Positions 24,446 to 36,289 of a stretch of DNA of 64,000 bases are shown one piece after another. Below the pieces are notes generated by a model. That model was not told the origin of the DNA, made no database searches, and saw only the letters and a list, made by a program, of their open reading frames with translations. Source of the stretch: Sapria himalayana (lineage: Eukaryota > Streptophyta > Magnoliopsida > Malpighiales > Rafflesiaceae); contig JAREIK010001333.1 of NCBI GenBank assembly GCA_029783825.1, positions 707,090-771,089 of the forward strand, in the 5' to 3' direction. The translations under genes were made by a program, and so were the position numbers. Numbering within the stretch: the stretch's first letter is position 1; each line of letters begins with the position of its first letter.

Positions 24446-25600
24446 TGATAGCTCTAAGAAACTAAAGTTATTATTTTATTATTTGATTTTTATTTCAATA
24501 AAAATAATGCTTAGAGTTTTATTTTTTAGCATTTATAAATATATAATTTTTTATTTTCTTACTTATTTCCGTATAACTTTGGCTTAATTTGCTATAAAAA
24601 AATTTTATTTGGGTTAATTTTGTCCAAGGATGGAGACACTACTGACTACATTGTGAAGATTAAAAATGGTTATAGGTGACTCAACATCTATTTATTTGGA
24701 CATCAAAGTGAATAGTCCTTTCCAAGTACACACACACACACACACACACACACTATATATATATATATATATAGTTGAGCAAAATACAAAGAAAATAAGA
24801 ACACACATGCAAGGGAAAGTCAAAAAGATACAAAGAGCTAAAAAAGAAGAATGCGTGCAAAAGATATAGTTTATGATAAAATTTTGTTTTTGTGGCTTGA
24901 ATTCAAATCTAGGAGATGCAAGATCAGGAAGACAAGTAAACTAAAAGGCACAACAAGCATAAAATAAAAAGAATATAAAAAGAAGAACATAAACAAAAAT
25001 GACACAGACAAATATGAAAGGAAGAAAACAAATGCAATAAGTGAGGCATAAGCATAATTGAAATATTAAGAGTTGGGAAGAAAATGAGTAGACATAATTT
25101 GGAAGAAGCAGAAATAACATAGAGAACACAATTGAAAATGAGAAGAAGAAAAAAAAGAAATGGGCAGAACATATATACAAAGAAGAGAAAATGAAAAAGA
25201 AATAAATATCAACCTTTAATGAGTATTTTTCCCTTCATTTCTCTTTGTTCAATTTTGTATTTTGTTTTCTTGTTTTTAATTTGTTTCAATATTGTTGAGC
25301 AATTAATTGAATAACCTCTTGTGATAACATTAATCTAATTATGGGCTGAGATTATTAAGCTAGAATTAGTGTGAATTTCAAGTTGTGATAATTTGTTACA
25401 GTTAATATTTTTAAAAACTTCTCTTGTTTATAAAATTGTATTTATTGTTATTTTTTTTGGCCAACATTAGTAAAATACAGTATTAATTTTAATTTTGGAA
25501 AGTTATGATTGACAAATCTAAGTTGGATGTTACACGTGCAATAATTTTAATTCTATAAATATTGATATTATTAATTTGTGAGTAATAAATAAATATATTA
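24446..25600 (+). repeat. Gypsy 3' LTR (right end approximate)
   Basis: It begins TGATAGCTC right after the polypurine tract. It contains a compound AC/TA microsatellite at about 24728-24773 and is AT-rich throughout. No 5' partner was found, so the right border is only a guess based on usual LTR size. Confidence 0.5.
24728..24773. repeat. AC/TA compound microsatellite
   Basis: About 12 CA units are followed directly by about 10 TA units, inside the gypsy 3' LTR. Confidence 0.95.
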
Positions 25601-26819
25601 TTTACTTGGTGAAACCTACAAGACTAGTATTTTAATTGATGTTCTTATGCTAGATTAGCACAGGCCTATTTTTTAATATAGGTTAATAATTATAAAAAGA
25701 TATTAAAATTTGAAAGAATTACATATTAAATTTGAAATTTACTTTAATAGGAAATATTTGATAATTAAATACTATAGCAAAGCAATAACATCTTGATAGA
25801 AAAATGACTTAAATAATCTCACAAATTATAAAATATTCCATGATATATTTACTACTTCATTGATATTTAGTTACCATAATTATTTTTTTTATTAATTCCT
25901 AGAATTTGCTTTTTATTCTTTATTTCATTTCACATTCTTTTGATGCTTAAATTGAACATTTTAAGATTTTTAACTTAAATTATTTCTTTTTTGGATTTAT
26001 TTTTCACACATATTTAATTTTTGTATAGTTGATACCCAAATCACATATATTACTTGTTGGTCACATACACATGCATGATCATTTTAAAAGTTACACATTA
26101 CCTTGTGTCTTGTGAAGAACCAACATGCATGTTGGAGAAAAAGTAATATATAATTGAATCACCATGAGAAAACAACATGAATTATTATGTGATCAACATT
26201 GACAAATCATTTAGTGATAATTATGTAATAGATATTTGAACTTGATATCATCATGATTTTTTTTCAAAGAGTGATCATAACATGTTTTATTTTTGCTACA
26301 TAACATGAGTTATATCTTAGATTCTTTAATAGACAAGACTATATAAGTGTGACATATTTTATAACTTATTTCTAATCCAAATACCAAGGACAAAGTGATT
26401 TCATTGCATATTAATATTATCGCGGACATCTGATGTCAAATCATGAGATATTCTCATGATTTGGGAGATAATGATGTATAGCTATATAACACTTATTTTT
26501 TGTAATTATATAAAAGTTATACTAACATTGTCAACATTGTAATAGCCTATTGGGACACACTCATACACAATATAGGAAGCATAATTTGTGTTAAATATTT
26601 AAAAGTTATGTTATTATTAAATTAATTAGTCAAAATATTCAAGCTAGATTTAATAGTAATTTAATGGCGTGTTTTGGTCATCTGTGGGTAGAGCTTGGGT
26701 CAAAGTGCACATATATAAAAGGAAATGAGTCAAACTCCGAAAACCTATATTTTATTTTCAGACCTCCTTCTAAGCATGCTATTGTGACTAAAATAATAGA
26801 GGACACGAAATACTCTAGA
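25601..26819. other. AT-rich sequence, nothing recognised
   Basis: No frame resembles a known protein. The 65-codon ORF near 26664-26861 has no features I recognise and overlaps the start of a degenerate repeat. Confidence 0.5.
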
Positions 26820-27180
26820 ATCGAATCTTCACATACCATATATTCATTTTTCACTATCTAGAACAACATCTTGGGACATTAGATAATTTGTTATAATGAC
26901 TTTAGATTCTAGATATTTATTCTTCCTTCTTTGGAATAACATTCAAAAAAACAAATAACCTAGAATAAAAGCTTTTCCACAAGCCATTTATTTATCTTAT
27001 TCTATAATAATACTCATGATAGTGGATAATCTTGAATAACAACTTTAGATGTTAGGTATCCATTTTTATTTTCAATTAGAATAATACCTTAGAATGCCAT
27101 ATGTCAAAAATATTAACCTAAGATGCTAGATTTATACTCTTGTCTTACTAGAATAATAATCTCAAGAACTAAAATTTTTA
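26820..27180. repeat. Degenerate tandem repeat of about 70 bp
   Basis: Segments near 26822, 26893, 26961, 27034 and 27108 share a pattern of TTTAGATNCTAG, a T-rich stretch, then AGAATAATANTC. The period is about 70 bp with five copies, all strongly diverged. Confidence 0.5.
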
Positions 27181-27779
27181 CATGTTCATAGATTTTTCAC
27201 AAGCAACAAAATTTGGCTTGGGTATCATCTTTCAAGAGAATGGTTGTGGTAGCATTTGCATCATCAAATGAAGCAACATGCAAATGGAACTCTATTGAAA
27301 GTTCACTAATTTCCTTTGGGTGGCACGTTGACACTTAATTTTCCTTCTCAAGAGAAGCATCTCCACTTGGATTTTCTCTTATAATCCACACTTAGTCTTG
27401 CTATACTAGTAGCATAGTCTCCTGGGATTGATTGAAAATCATGTTGTCACCTCTTCCTTACTAAGAGGTAACAATTTATTTAAAGGTAATATACTAGGGA
27501 TTGCCATTGTGCATGAGATGTAATAAAAAAAATGGATTATGTGCCAAAACAAATTATAGTTTTTCTAGTAGAAGCCAACCAAATGATTAGTAGTATACAC
27601 AAATGGCATGCTACTTTCCTGTTGATTAATGAAATGACCAAGCTGCTTAATAAGACCATCCATTGACATAGTTGTCAGAATAGACTAGATTATTTGATGA
27701 CCCAAATACCATCTTGCTCTGAGACCAAAATCTTATAAAGCCTTATCATTAAAATGACATTGTACGAATTTGACATTAG

Positions 27780-27990
27780 ATATGTGCTAGTAGAATTGTG
27801 TTGTGTAGCAAATCTCTTGTAATTGCTACCTTTAGGTAAATGAAACACCTAGTTGAAGTGTTAAGCACTTCTGAAATAATCTTCTAAAGGATTCAATGGT
27901 GCCATTACTATAACTCTAGGCATCATCTTGCTTCTGGTAAAAATCAGCTCAATTACATATTCAAAAAGATTTTCAGTAGAGATGACAGAT
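27780..27990 (+). pseudogene. Inverted partial copy of the protease segment of the retroelement array
   Basis: The plus strand here carries a block that, reverse-complemented, matches 28745-28900 and its tandem partners. GGTGTTTCATTTACC on the minus strand pairs with GGTATTTCATTTGCC in unit A, and GCACCATTGAATCC with GCTCCATTCAATCA. Translation gives GFNGAITITLGI, a Tat-type protease stretch, on the plus strand. The neighbouring units encode it on the minus strand, so this piece is inverted relative to the array. Confidence 0.65.
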
Positions 27991-27999
27991 GGGTTTTGC

Positions 28000-28860
28000 C
28001 ACTCATAAAGGAAAGATAAAATATCATGGTTTGTAGTTGTTGAAAGCTTGCTTTGGAAAAAGCTTCATTGATGTTGGTATATTCAATGTAAACCTTATAT
28101 TTCTTTTCTTTTCTTTGATGCTATTAAAACATTAGTCGGCCAATCTAAATATTTTACTTCTCATAAGAATCTCATATCTAGAGGTTTTTCTATTTCAATT
28201 TGAATGACCTACTATTAATGTGGCTGAAATCTTCTCACTTGTTTGTTATATCAACTTTGCTCTTGAAAAAAATGAATAAGCTTGTTAGAGATTATCATTC
28301 AATCAATATCCAACATATATGTTTGTTTATTCACAAAGACACCATTACTTAAAATGAGAACTTGAATTCATTATTTTTTTCCTCCTCAATTAATAAGACA
28401 CTGATGAACATATTATTGTTTGTCCTATTTAACTATGCCTATTAGAATGGATCAATTGAACAACATTTTTCTTCTCTCATCTATAATAAGGTATATGATG
28501 AAAATTTCCATTTAATTTTTAACTTAGATGACTCTCATATATTATGGTAAGGCTCATATAGTTAATCACGCAATGCTAGTTGATAGTATTGTTTGGTAGC
28601 TAATTAACTATGATGAAGATATACCTGGGTTTTATTGGTTAAGTAACTTACTATTTGATGATGAATGAAAGAAATATCATACATGGCATGCAACCAAATG
28701 TATCTCATAATGGTATTATATGGGCTAAAAACTTCGAACACTAAGAACTTTATTAGATATTTAAATGGACTAGCTATTACTGAATGCAAGATGTTTCCTA
28801 TGGTTTTAATCATGGCTCCATTCAATCATGAGATAGTTTTTTCTAGGAGAGTTTAGTGAT
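28000..28860 (-). pseudogene. Array unit A: protease C-terminus and RT start
   Basis: The minus-strand frame 28825-28604 contains FLVFEVFSPYNTIMRYIWLH, the end of a Tat-type protease region. Lower coordinates give IEIEKPLDM near 28190 and EVKYLDWPTNV near 28155-28125. YKVYIEYTNINEAFSKASF, the RT fingers motif, follows near 28110-28050. The unit stops near 28000, where the inverted partial copy begins. Confidence 0.75.
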
Positions 28861-30560
28861 TAAATGAGGTATTTCATTTGCCTAAAAAGTGAGCAATTGT
28901 AATATATCTATTATAACTTACATGACATTAAATTCTTTGATGCAAAGAGTAGATATAGGTCATATTAATGAGAAGTTTATTGTAGTTTTTGACCTTTGAT
29001 AGGTGGCTTAGATATTTTTTTAACTAAACAACATTACATTATATCAAAATAATTTAGCTGGTGTGATGCAAGCTATCCTTGATTCATAATGCATATACTT
29101 GGTAATGCATTGATAGCTAATGAAGGCAACAAGGGAAGATCATATATCATTGTCATCACAAATATTCACAATATAGTCTATCTCATGTAGTATAAAAGTA
29201 TCTTTGAAACAAACTTCAATGATTTTTTTATAGTTCATGTAGGCCCTCATATTTTTTGCTGTATATGTAATTTGTTTTAACTTAATAATCTATTTTAATA
29301 TTTTCATGTAAGTGCAGGAAAGGAAATATTAAAAGCCCGGGGATGCAGCAGTAGCACAATAACGGAGGTCCCACTGTCCGGACCTCCGTTAGATGAATCG
29401 GATGTTTATTTTTCATATAAAATAATTTGTAATTTATTTTTTGGGCGGCTGTTTTTTTTGACCCGTTTGAACTGTTCATCATCCCTCTCCCCTCTCTGCG
29501 CGATTCACGACTACTGCATGCTGCATACTGTAAGATGTTCTATTTCTTAGTTTTAATCTGTAACGCATAAGCGTTTTCTAGTAGAGGTAGCTAGTCGTAC
29601 TGAGCGACTAGCGAACCACGTTATTTGCTATGTTGTTTTCTCGTTTTGATTCTGTCGTGGATGTTTGTAGATTGGGATATATATATTGCTCATTTCTGTG
29701 TTTTCTGTTCTTAATCTCACTACCCGTGGAAGCGCGATTGCCCAACATTTTTTTTGTTTTCTTTGGCATTGTCACAACATTAGATCTAGATATTTTACAT
29801 CTAAGATGAATTCCACCCATAGAATAATTTGTATTTCAATGTTGGTGCCATGGGAGATATTTGCTGTTGGAAAAATAAATGAATTTAACTCATTTAAATG
29901 AATTTCAATTTCACAATAGTTTATATTTCACAACATTAGTTCTTTAAATGAATTTAAAGATCATATTTGCTCTTGGAAAAATAAATGAGCTTGTTGGATA
30001 CTATCATTTGATCAATAAGTAGTATGTGATTACATACAAAGATACCAATATTTATAGTAAGAACTTGTCTGAATTAAATTTTGTCAACCATATTTAATAA
30101 AGGGATTGATGATTGAATACTTGTCTAGCTTCTTTAATTTCATCTTATAGAAGGGATCAATTGGATAAGATTTCCTTTCACCTTTTTTATATAGTCAAGT
30201 AGATAATTGTAATTTTTATTTAGTTCTAGCTGATCATGCAACATAGGTTGATAGTAATGTGGGAAGCTAATTAACTATGATGAAGATCTATCAAACCTTT
30301 ATTGGTCAATTAACTAACTATTTGATGATCAATGGAAGGGATAGCCTATATGAAATGCAACTAAATTAACTTCATAATGCTGATATACTGATCAAAATCT
30401 TCAACCAATAAAAATTATTCTTGATACTTAAATGGATTGACTATTATTGGATGCAAGATATTTCATAAGGTTATAATCATGGCTCCAATGGGTGCTAAGA
30501 TGATTTTTCAGGTAGAGTTTAGTGCTTCAATGTGGTATTTAATTAGCCTAAAAAATTGGC
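28861..30560 (-). pseudogene. Array unit B, split by the solo LTR
   Basis: The protease part lies at about 30520-30240 and the RT start at about 29990-29748. After the LTR insertion the RT palm continues at 29256-28870, where the minus strand reads CITPAKLF and KNI-stop-ATYQR near 29090-28970. Joining the flanks across the LTR restores the same order of words seen in units C and D (CTCATATTTTT | TTTTGTTTTCTTTGGC). Confidence 0.7.
29257..29747 (+). repeat. Solo LTR of the copia family seen at 4169-9400
   Basis: It begins TGCTGTATATGTAATTTG and ends TTGCCCAACA, like the copia LTRs. It shares the GGATGCAGCAGTAGCACAA block and CGTACTGAGCGACTAGCGAA. At 491 bp it is shorter than the LTRs of the intact copy, with internal deletions. 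Flanking bases are TTTTT on both sides. There are no internal element sequences, so it arose by LTR-LTR recombination after insertion into array unit B. Confidence 0.9.
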
Positions 30561-31900
30561 AATTGTAATAGATTAACTACTCTTCTCAAATTAATTAGTA
30601 GCTATATAGCATCCAAATTCTCTGATACAAGGAGTAAACATACATAATCTTGATAAGGATGATGTCATTAATATATACTTCATAGTCTACTAATAAGTTC
30701 CCAAATGATTTAAACATTATCCTTTGATAGGTGGATAATATATTTATTAAACTAAACAACATTACATCAATCAATATAAGCTACCTAGTGTGATGAAGTA
30801 TATCTTTTATGAAGAAATAGGATACTTGGTGATGCATTGATTTCCAAGTAAGGCATTAAGTAAAGCTAAAAAGTCATGGACAATAGTAGTATCCACAATT
30901 TAGTCTATCATGAGCAGAAGAACGTTATCTCTAGAGCAAGCTCCAGTGATGTTTTATTTTTCAAGAAGACCCTCAAATTTTGTCTCTTCTTTGACGATGC
31001 CATTTTTTGTCAAGGAAGGTATTAAGTAAAGCTAAAAAGTCATGGACAATGATGGCATCATCAATTTAGTCGATATTGAGTAGCATAAAATTATCTTTAG
31101 AACAAGCTATAATGATGTTTGTATATTTCATGAAAACTCTCTAATTTTCTCTTTTCATTGACAGTGCCATTGAATTAGTAAAACCAATCTAGATATTTTA
31201 CATCTCATATTAATCTCACTTCTAGAAGTTTTTTTATTTCAGCTTAAATATTATATCAGAATATTTTACATCTCAAATTTTTGTATCATTTTTTTATATT
31301 TCATCTTGAAGTTTTACTATGCAAGAAAAATTAGTTTGAAAGACCTTGCTCTTCAAAAAAAATAAATGAGCTTATTTTAGAGTATCATTGATCAATACCT
31401 AACATATAAGTATGTTGATAGGCTAAGACACCATTATTTTCAAAGAGTACTTGGCTAAATTAATATAATCAAGCAAATATTAATAATTTTTATTTAGTTA
31501 CTGACAGAGATGTCTCTCCTATATTTTGGTTAGGCTTTTCTAGTTGATCGTGAAATGCAAGTTGATAGTATTGTTTGGTGGCTAACTAAATATGATGAAG
31601 AAGTACCTAACATTTTTTTGTCAAATACCTAATTGTTTGATGATGGAAAAGACAACATACATGACATGTAACTAAACTCGTCCCATAATGGAATTATATG
31701 AACCAAGACCTTCAACCACCAAACATTTATTATACATGTAAATTGATAGGAAATTACTAGAAGCATGATGTTGCCTAAGGTTATACTCATGTCACCTTTG
31801 AATCATGAGATGATTGTTGTAGGAGAGTATAGTGTTTCGATAATAAATATAAGAGAGTTTAGAGTTTATTTTTCTTAAATGTTGGCAATTGCAATTGATC
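30561..31900 (-). pseudogene. Array unit C with an internal duplication
   Basis: Protease words lie at 31830-31550 and RT words at 31380-30600. A segment of about 165 bp is duplicated inside: the sequence around AAGCTAAAAAGTCATGGACAA appears at about 30858 and again at about 31031, each followed by CCTCAAATTTTGTC-like or CTCTAATTTTCTC words. This unit is otherwise collinear with A, B and D. Confidence 0.65.
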
Positions 31901-33420
31901 AACTTCAAAGGTCAACTAGTAATCCTGAGATCAGTAAGCATCTATATGACAAAAAATTATATAATCCAAGGAGTAAACATAGGCCATCTTGATGGTGAGC
32001 ATCGACCCAATTTAGATTTGAAGGGTGGTTTTCCATGGGACAATTAATTATGTTAGCATCTTCTAATATGATACTATCCTAGTTACTATAGATGTACCAT
32101 AGTTGACCTTTTTAAATATCTTTGTTGTTTAATGTAATAATTTTCATCAACAAGATCACCGTGTATGTTAGATCATTAGGTGATACTCCTAGTAGTATAA
32201 TTAAAGTTTTTCTAAAGTCAGCAATCATTTTCTTTATAAAATGTTCTTTCTGATGGAAACCCCTAACATAATCCCACAAAAATAGAATTCATTACCTTTG
32301 AATAAGGAAATCGAGACAATAAGATTATAATGAATAAGCATGTATAATATTGATTGGGATCTTAGAATGAATATATACTTCATAGTTTTACTAAAAAGTG
32401 ATAGAAAAATTTTAGTATTGGGCCAAGGTGGCTTAGATATATTTTACACCAAAAAACATAATATTATAACAAAATAAGTTAGTTAGTGTGATGAAAGATC
32501 TCCTTTGTGCATTAGAAGGATTCATGGTTAAAATAAGATATCAAGGAAAGATAAAATATAATATCTTACGGTAATAACCAAAATTTAGTTTATCTCGGGC
32601 AGTTGAAAGTAGTATTTGAAACAAGCTTCATTGATGTTTGCATGGACCATGCAAACCATCTTTTTTTTTTTCTTGAAACCAACACATCATTAGTGAGCCA
32701 ATATTGATATTTTACTTCTCACTTGAATGCCACCTCTAGATGTTTTTCTATTTTAGCTTGAATAATCTATTAGTGATGTGAGTGAAAACTTCTTATTTTT
32801 TTTCTATATCGACTATACTCTTTGAAAAATAAATGAGCTTGTTTGATACTATCATTCGAATGTTATTTAGAATATGAGCATGTTGATATGCATAGCCACC
32901 ATTGTTGAATGCATATTTGTCTGACCTATTTAGTTGTATTTCTTAGAAGTGATCAATTGAAAGTATTTTTTTTACTAGTCTACAATTAGGTAGATGATGG
33001 TAATTTTTATTGTATTCCTAACCTAGATGACTTACCTATGTTTAAGTAAGGTTCTTCTAATTGATTGTGCAATGTAAGTTAACATCATTATTGGATACCA
33101 AACTATTTATAATGAAGATCTTTCTATCTTTTATTTGTCAAGTAACTAATTGTTTGATCAAAAATGAAAGTGACAACTATCATGACATTAACCAAACTCA
33201 TTCCATAATAATGTTATGTAGGCCGAGATCTCCAACCATAAATAATTTTATTATGTACAAAATGAACTAGTTATTAGTGGGTGCAAGATATCACCAAATG
33301 TTTTAATATTAGCTCCGTCAAAGCTTGTGATGCTTATTGTAGGAGATATTAATGCTTTATTTAGGTACCTTATTTGCATCAAAAGATGGCAATTACAATT
33401 GATCTGCTACATTTCCCAAA
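31901..33420 (-). pseudogene. Array unit D: protease and RT fragment
   Basis: The anchor words of the other units recur at 33077, 33287, 32835 and 32628, with the palm-region words (AGGTGGCTTAGATAT) near 32427. Heavy point mutation leaves no open frame of useful length. Confidence 0.65.
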
Positions 33421-34889
33421 TCCACTAGCGCCTATATGAGTCCAATTCTATGATACAAAGAGTAAACATAAGTAATCATTAACATGAGGGGAAGCATGCA
33501 CATGATTTGGATTCAATAATTCAAATGTAATGGAAAAATTAATTATTATATTCTTTTCTAATATAGTTCTATTCTTGTTAGTATTGGTATGAGCCTTTAT
33601 CATAATCACTATAATTACTTTTTTAGGATGCTAAATCTCATTATTGATTGCAACAATCATAAAAACTCATTGACCAATTATATATTATACATCATAGTCC
33701 CACGAGTATAAAGGGTCATACAAGTAGTAAAATTGATATAAATTAAATATTGATCTCATAAAATATTTTGTTGGTAATATGGTTTGCATTGATAGTTCGA
33801 ACAATCAATAGTGAATTAATTATTGCTCAAGTTGAGTCGATAAACTTGGGTTTTCATAAAGATACTCAAACTCTGTGTTTGATCATTTTCTTATACATGA
33901 TAAAATTTCGTAGTATTTAGTTAATGTTCTATTTGATTATTGAATAACTAGTAGATTAGTTTGAAAATACCCAAGTGATTTCTTGGCATACAAGATAACT
34001 ATCATTTTTGGATTATCATTACAAAAAATGATTCCCTCATAGTTTTCTTGTGGGTATTTTACTAATAGAAGTCACGTATTATGAATTACTCTTGATGATT
34101 ACTTCAAATATGAAATTATATTCTCCAATCTTTAATGTCTTAAAGACATGAGATGATGTAGTAATAAATACATTTATGTTTGTGGCTTTGTGAGTGGTAT
34201 ACTTATGATAATTAATATATATTTTCTCATGAATACTACTTCTTTTAGGTAGCCTGACATGGCATAGTTTTCTGGCAAAGTGGTGAGTCATGTCGAACTA
34301 TGACAGGCATATCACATTTTTGTTTTGCTAATTTTTGGCTTTTTGGGGTACAATTTTAAAATTGAATAAAATTTTAAATTTAAAATCATGATCATGACTT
34401 AACATCCTGACTATTTGTTCAACACAAATAAAATATTAAAAAATTGATTTAATTTCAATAATAAAACAAAAGTATAATATGATGAATACGTAAATTATAA
34501 TGAAATAAAAAACATCAAAAATATATATTATAATAAGTATAATACAAATATCAAATACATCAATAATCATAATAATATTGGACATATAATACTAGACCAT
34601 GCCAAGCTTGGCATGATGTATTTTTCTATGCCATGGACCATGATCAGGCCACCTAGCATGTGACTGTGTCTCATGACATATATTCTATCATTCACCATGA
34701 CTAACATGCATAAATTTATGATATAATAAAAACTTTAAATTTTAGTTCTTTATCATATTAATATCCATCAACATCCCAACTATAACATTGATATAAATAT
34801 CAACCATATAAAATTATATATCCATCACATACAAATACATAACTCAATCCTAGATCTTAATTTAACATAACATTAGGGAATATTTTGCA
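33421..34889. other. Unassigned AT-rich sequence
   Basis: There is no recognisable coding region. The 70-codon minus-strand ORF at 34079-34291 has no motif I can name. A copy of the GC-rich dispersed repeat lies at about 34575-34690. Confidence 0.45.
34575..34690. repeat. Dispersed GC-rich repeat, copy 1 (diverged)
   Basis: ACCATGCCAAGCTTGGCATGATG and GCCATGGACCATGATCAGGCCACC-like words stand out from the AT-rich surroundings. They resemble the GGCATG/CCATGCC vocabulary of the copies near 48.6, 58.3, 62.5 and 63.8 kb. This is the weakest member. Confidence 0.4.
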
Positions 34890-36130
34890 CGAGATATTTT
34901 GAGAGTATCTCGTGGAATTGAGCATTCCCAATGTAAGACCAAATGAAAATCTAAGTATTAGAATCTAAACTCAATCAAGTATTTCTTATGTTTACCTTGA
35001 ATCTTCCACTCACTAGGAGTTGGAATCATGCTTCCTATGGTTTGTTATTACTCTTGGCTTGAAATAAAATTTCTTTATTCTTCTTTTTTTTACATATCTT
35101 CTAAATTTTGCTTAAATACTTCGAGGATTTCATACAATACTTTTAGTTTGGAGTTGTGAAATTGATTCAAGATCATTACTCATATCTAATTGTATCTTCT
35201 TCAAAGAACCAAATTTGTGGTAGCAATAAATATTATGACTTAAGTAACTCTTTTCTAGAGCATGATATCATGATACTAGGAATGATCACGACTTAGACTA
35301 ATTCTATTCAAAACAAAGAGTTGTGGCATTAGGAATTACTAAGACCAATATTTTCTTTTTTTAGTAAAATGTCATGGTTTTGAGAATAGCTATTACTAAT
35401 ACATTTACTCTATGTAATACAAAGTCATTATATTGAGAATAACCATGACTTCTCATATTAGTGATTTTTCACTAGAATATGATGGTGTGGTATTGTAAAA
35501 AGTTGCTATCAAAATAAATATTATTTGGAATAAAATGTCATAATAAAAAATAATACCTTACTTAAAACACATGGTGTTTTGGTTATATAATAAATAATTT
35601 ATAGTACTAGAATTTGCTTTGACTAATTGTATTTGTAGAAAATATTTTGGCCATGAAATAAAAATAATTTCATAGCCATTAAAGATAATAAAGTCGAAAC
35701 TCTAGGAAAATGTCAAGACTATAAATATTATGTTGCACAGTAAAAAAGATTAATTCAAGTTGATAGTAGAGTCATAACTCACAAAGATTGTCATGATTGG
35801 CTTTGTAGAGTTATGGCTAAGAAAGTGCACTCAAGTCATAAAATAGAAAATATTATGTTTATTTAATTATTTTTCTCTCCTTTACAAGCCTTTGCTCTAC
35901 AAATTCTATTAATTTTTACCAAAAATAGCAATGATTTCGCTAACATTCATTAAAATCCTTTAAAACATAAATGCAATAAAATATCTCCAATAAAAACACA
36001 AATATGTATAAATACAAAAATAAATATATGCCAAATCACCAAAAAATGTTAGTACATAGAGTATCGAATAAATTCCCACAATAAATTTATTGCACATCCT
36101 TAACTAATGAATCTTTTTCTATTTTTTCTT
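34890..36130 (-). repeat. LTR of the minus-strand gypsy remnant (downstream copy)
   Basis: It aligns by eye with 38760-40210 with many differences. It has a single copy of the CTATGTAATACAAAGTC unit, where the partner has three. Confidence 0.6.
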
Positions 36131-36289
36131 ACAACACAAGATAAATATTACAAATTGATTATCATGATTGGATTTGAGTATTATGATGGACTGATTGGGA
36201 ATTGGGGTCTTAAATATTGGGATTCATTATTTTGTATTTAAATTATGGATGAATGAGTGTATTCATCAAAATATGTAAAAACACCCTAT

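Larger units (their letters stand above)
3063..25600 (+). mobile_element. Ty3/gypsy (Athila/Tat-type) element, split by two insertions
   Basis: Translated pieces of one gag-pol polyprotein appear in the correct order on the plus strand: gag (3063-4168, resuming at 9401), protease (about 9735-10000), RT (10761-11078, resuming at 20774), RNase H (about 21230-21660), integrase (about 21700-22990), 3' UTR, polypurine tract and 3' LTR start at 24446. A copia element fills the gap in gag and a CACTA transposon fills the gap in RT. Every domain carries stops and frameshifts, so the element is dead. The Athila/Tat placement rests on the protease core CDLVASINLM, the gag layout and the polypurine tract. 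The left limit and right LTR end are approximate. Confidence 0.85.
28000..33420 (-). repeat. Tandem array of Tat-type gypsy protease-RT fragments
   Basis: Four diverged units recur at about 1.2-1.5 kb. The anchor TTGATAGTATTGTTTGG lies near 28581, 30251, 31560 and 33077, and the anchor ATGAGCTTGTTTG lies near 28270, 29985, 31370 and 32835. Read on the minus strand each unit gives a protease C-terminus (SPYNTIMRYIWLH in unit A), the RT N-terminus (EVKYLDWPTNV, then YTNINEAFSKASF) and the RT palm (CITPAKLF ... ATYQR). All units are full of stops. The solo LTR at 29257-29747 splits the second unit. Confidence 0.8.

Noticed and set aside
24924..25180. Two overlapping minus-strand ORFs rich in Phe, Leu and Cys
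   Set aside because: They are antisense to a purine-rich GA tract inside the gypsy LTR; the composition is low complexity and no domain is present.
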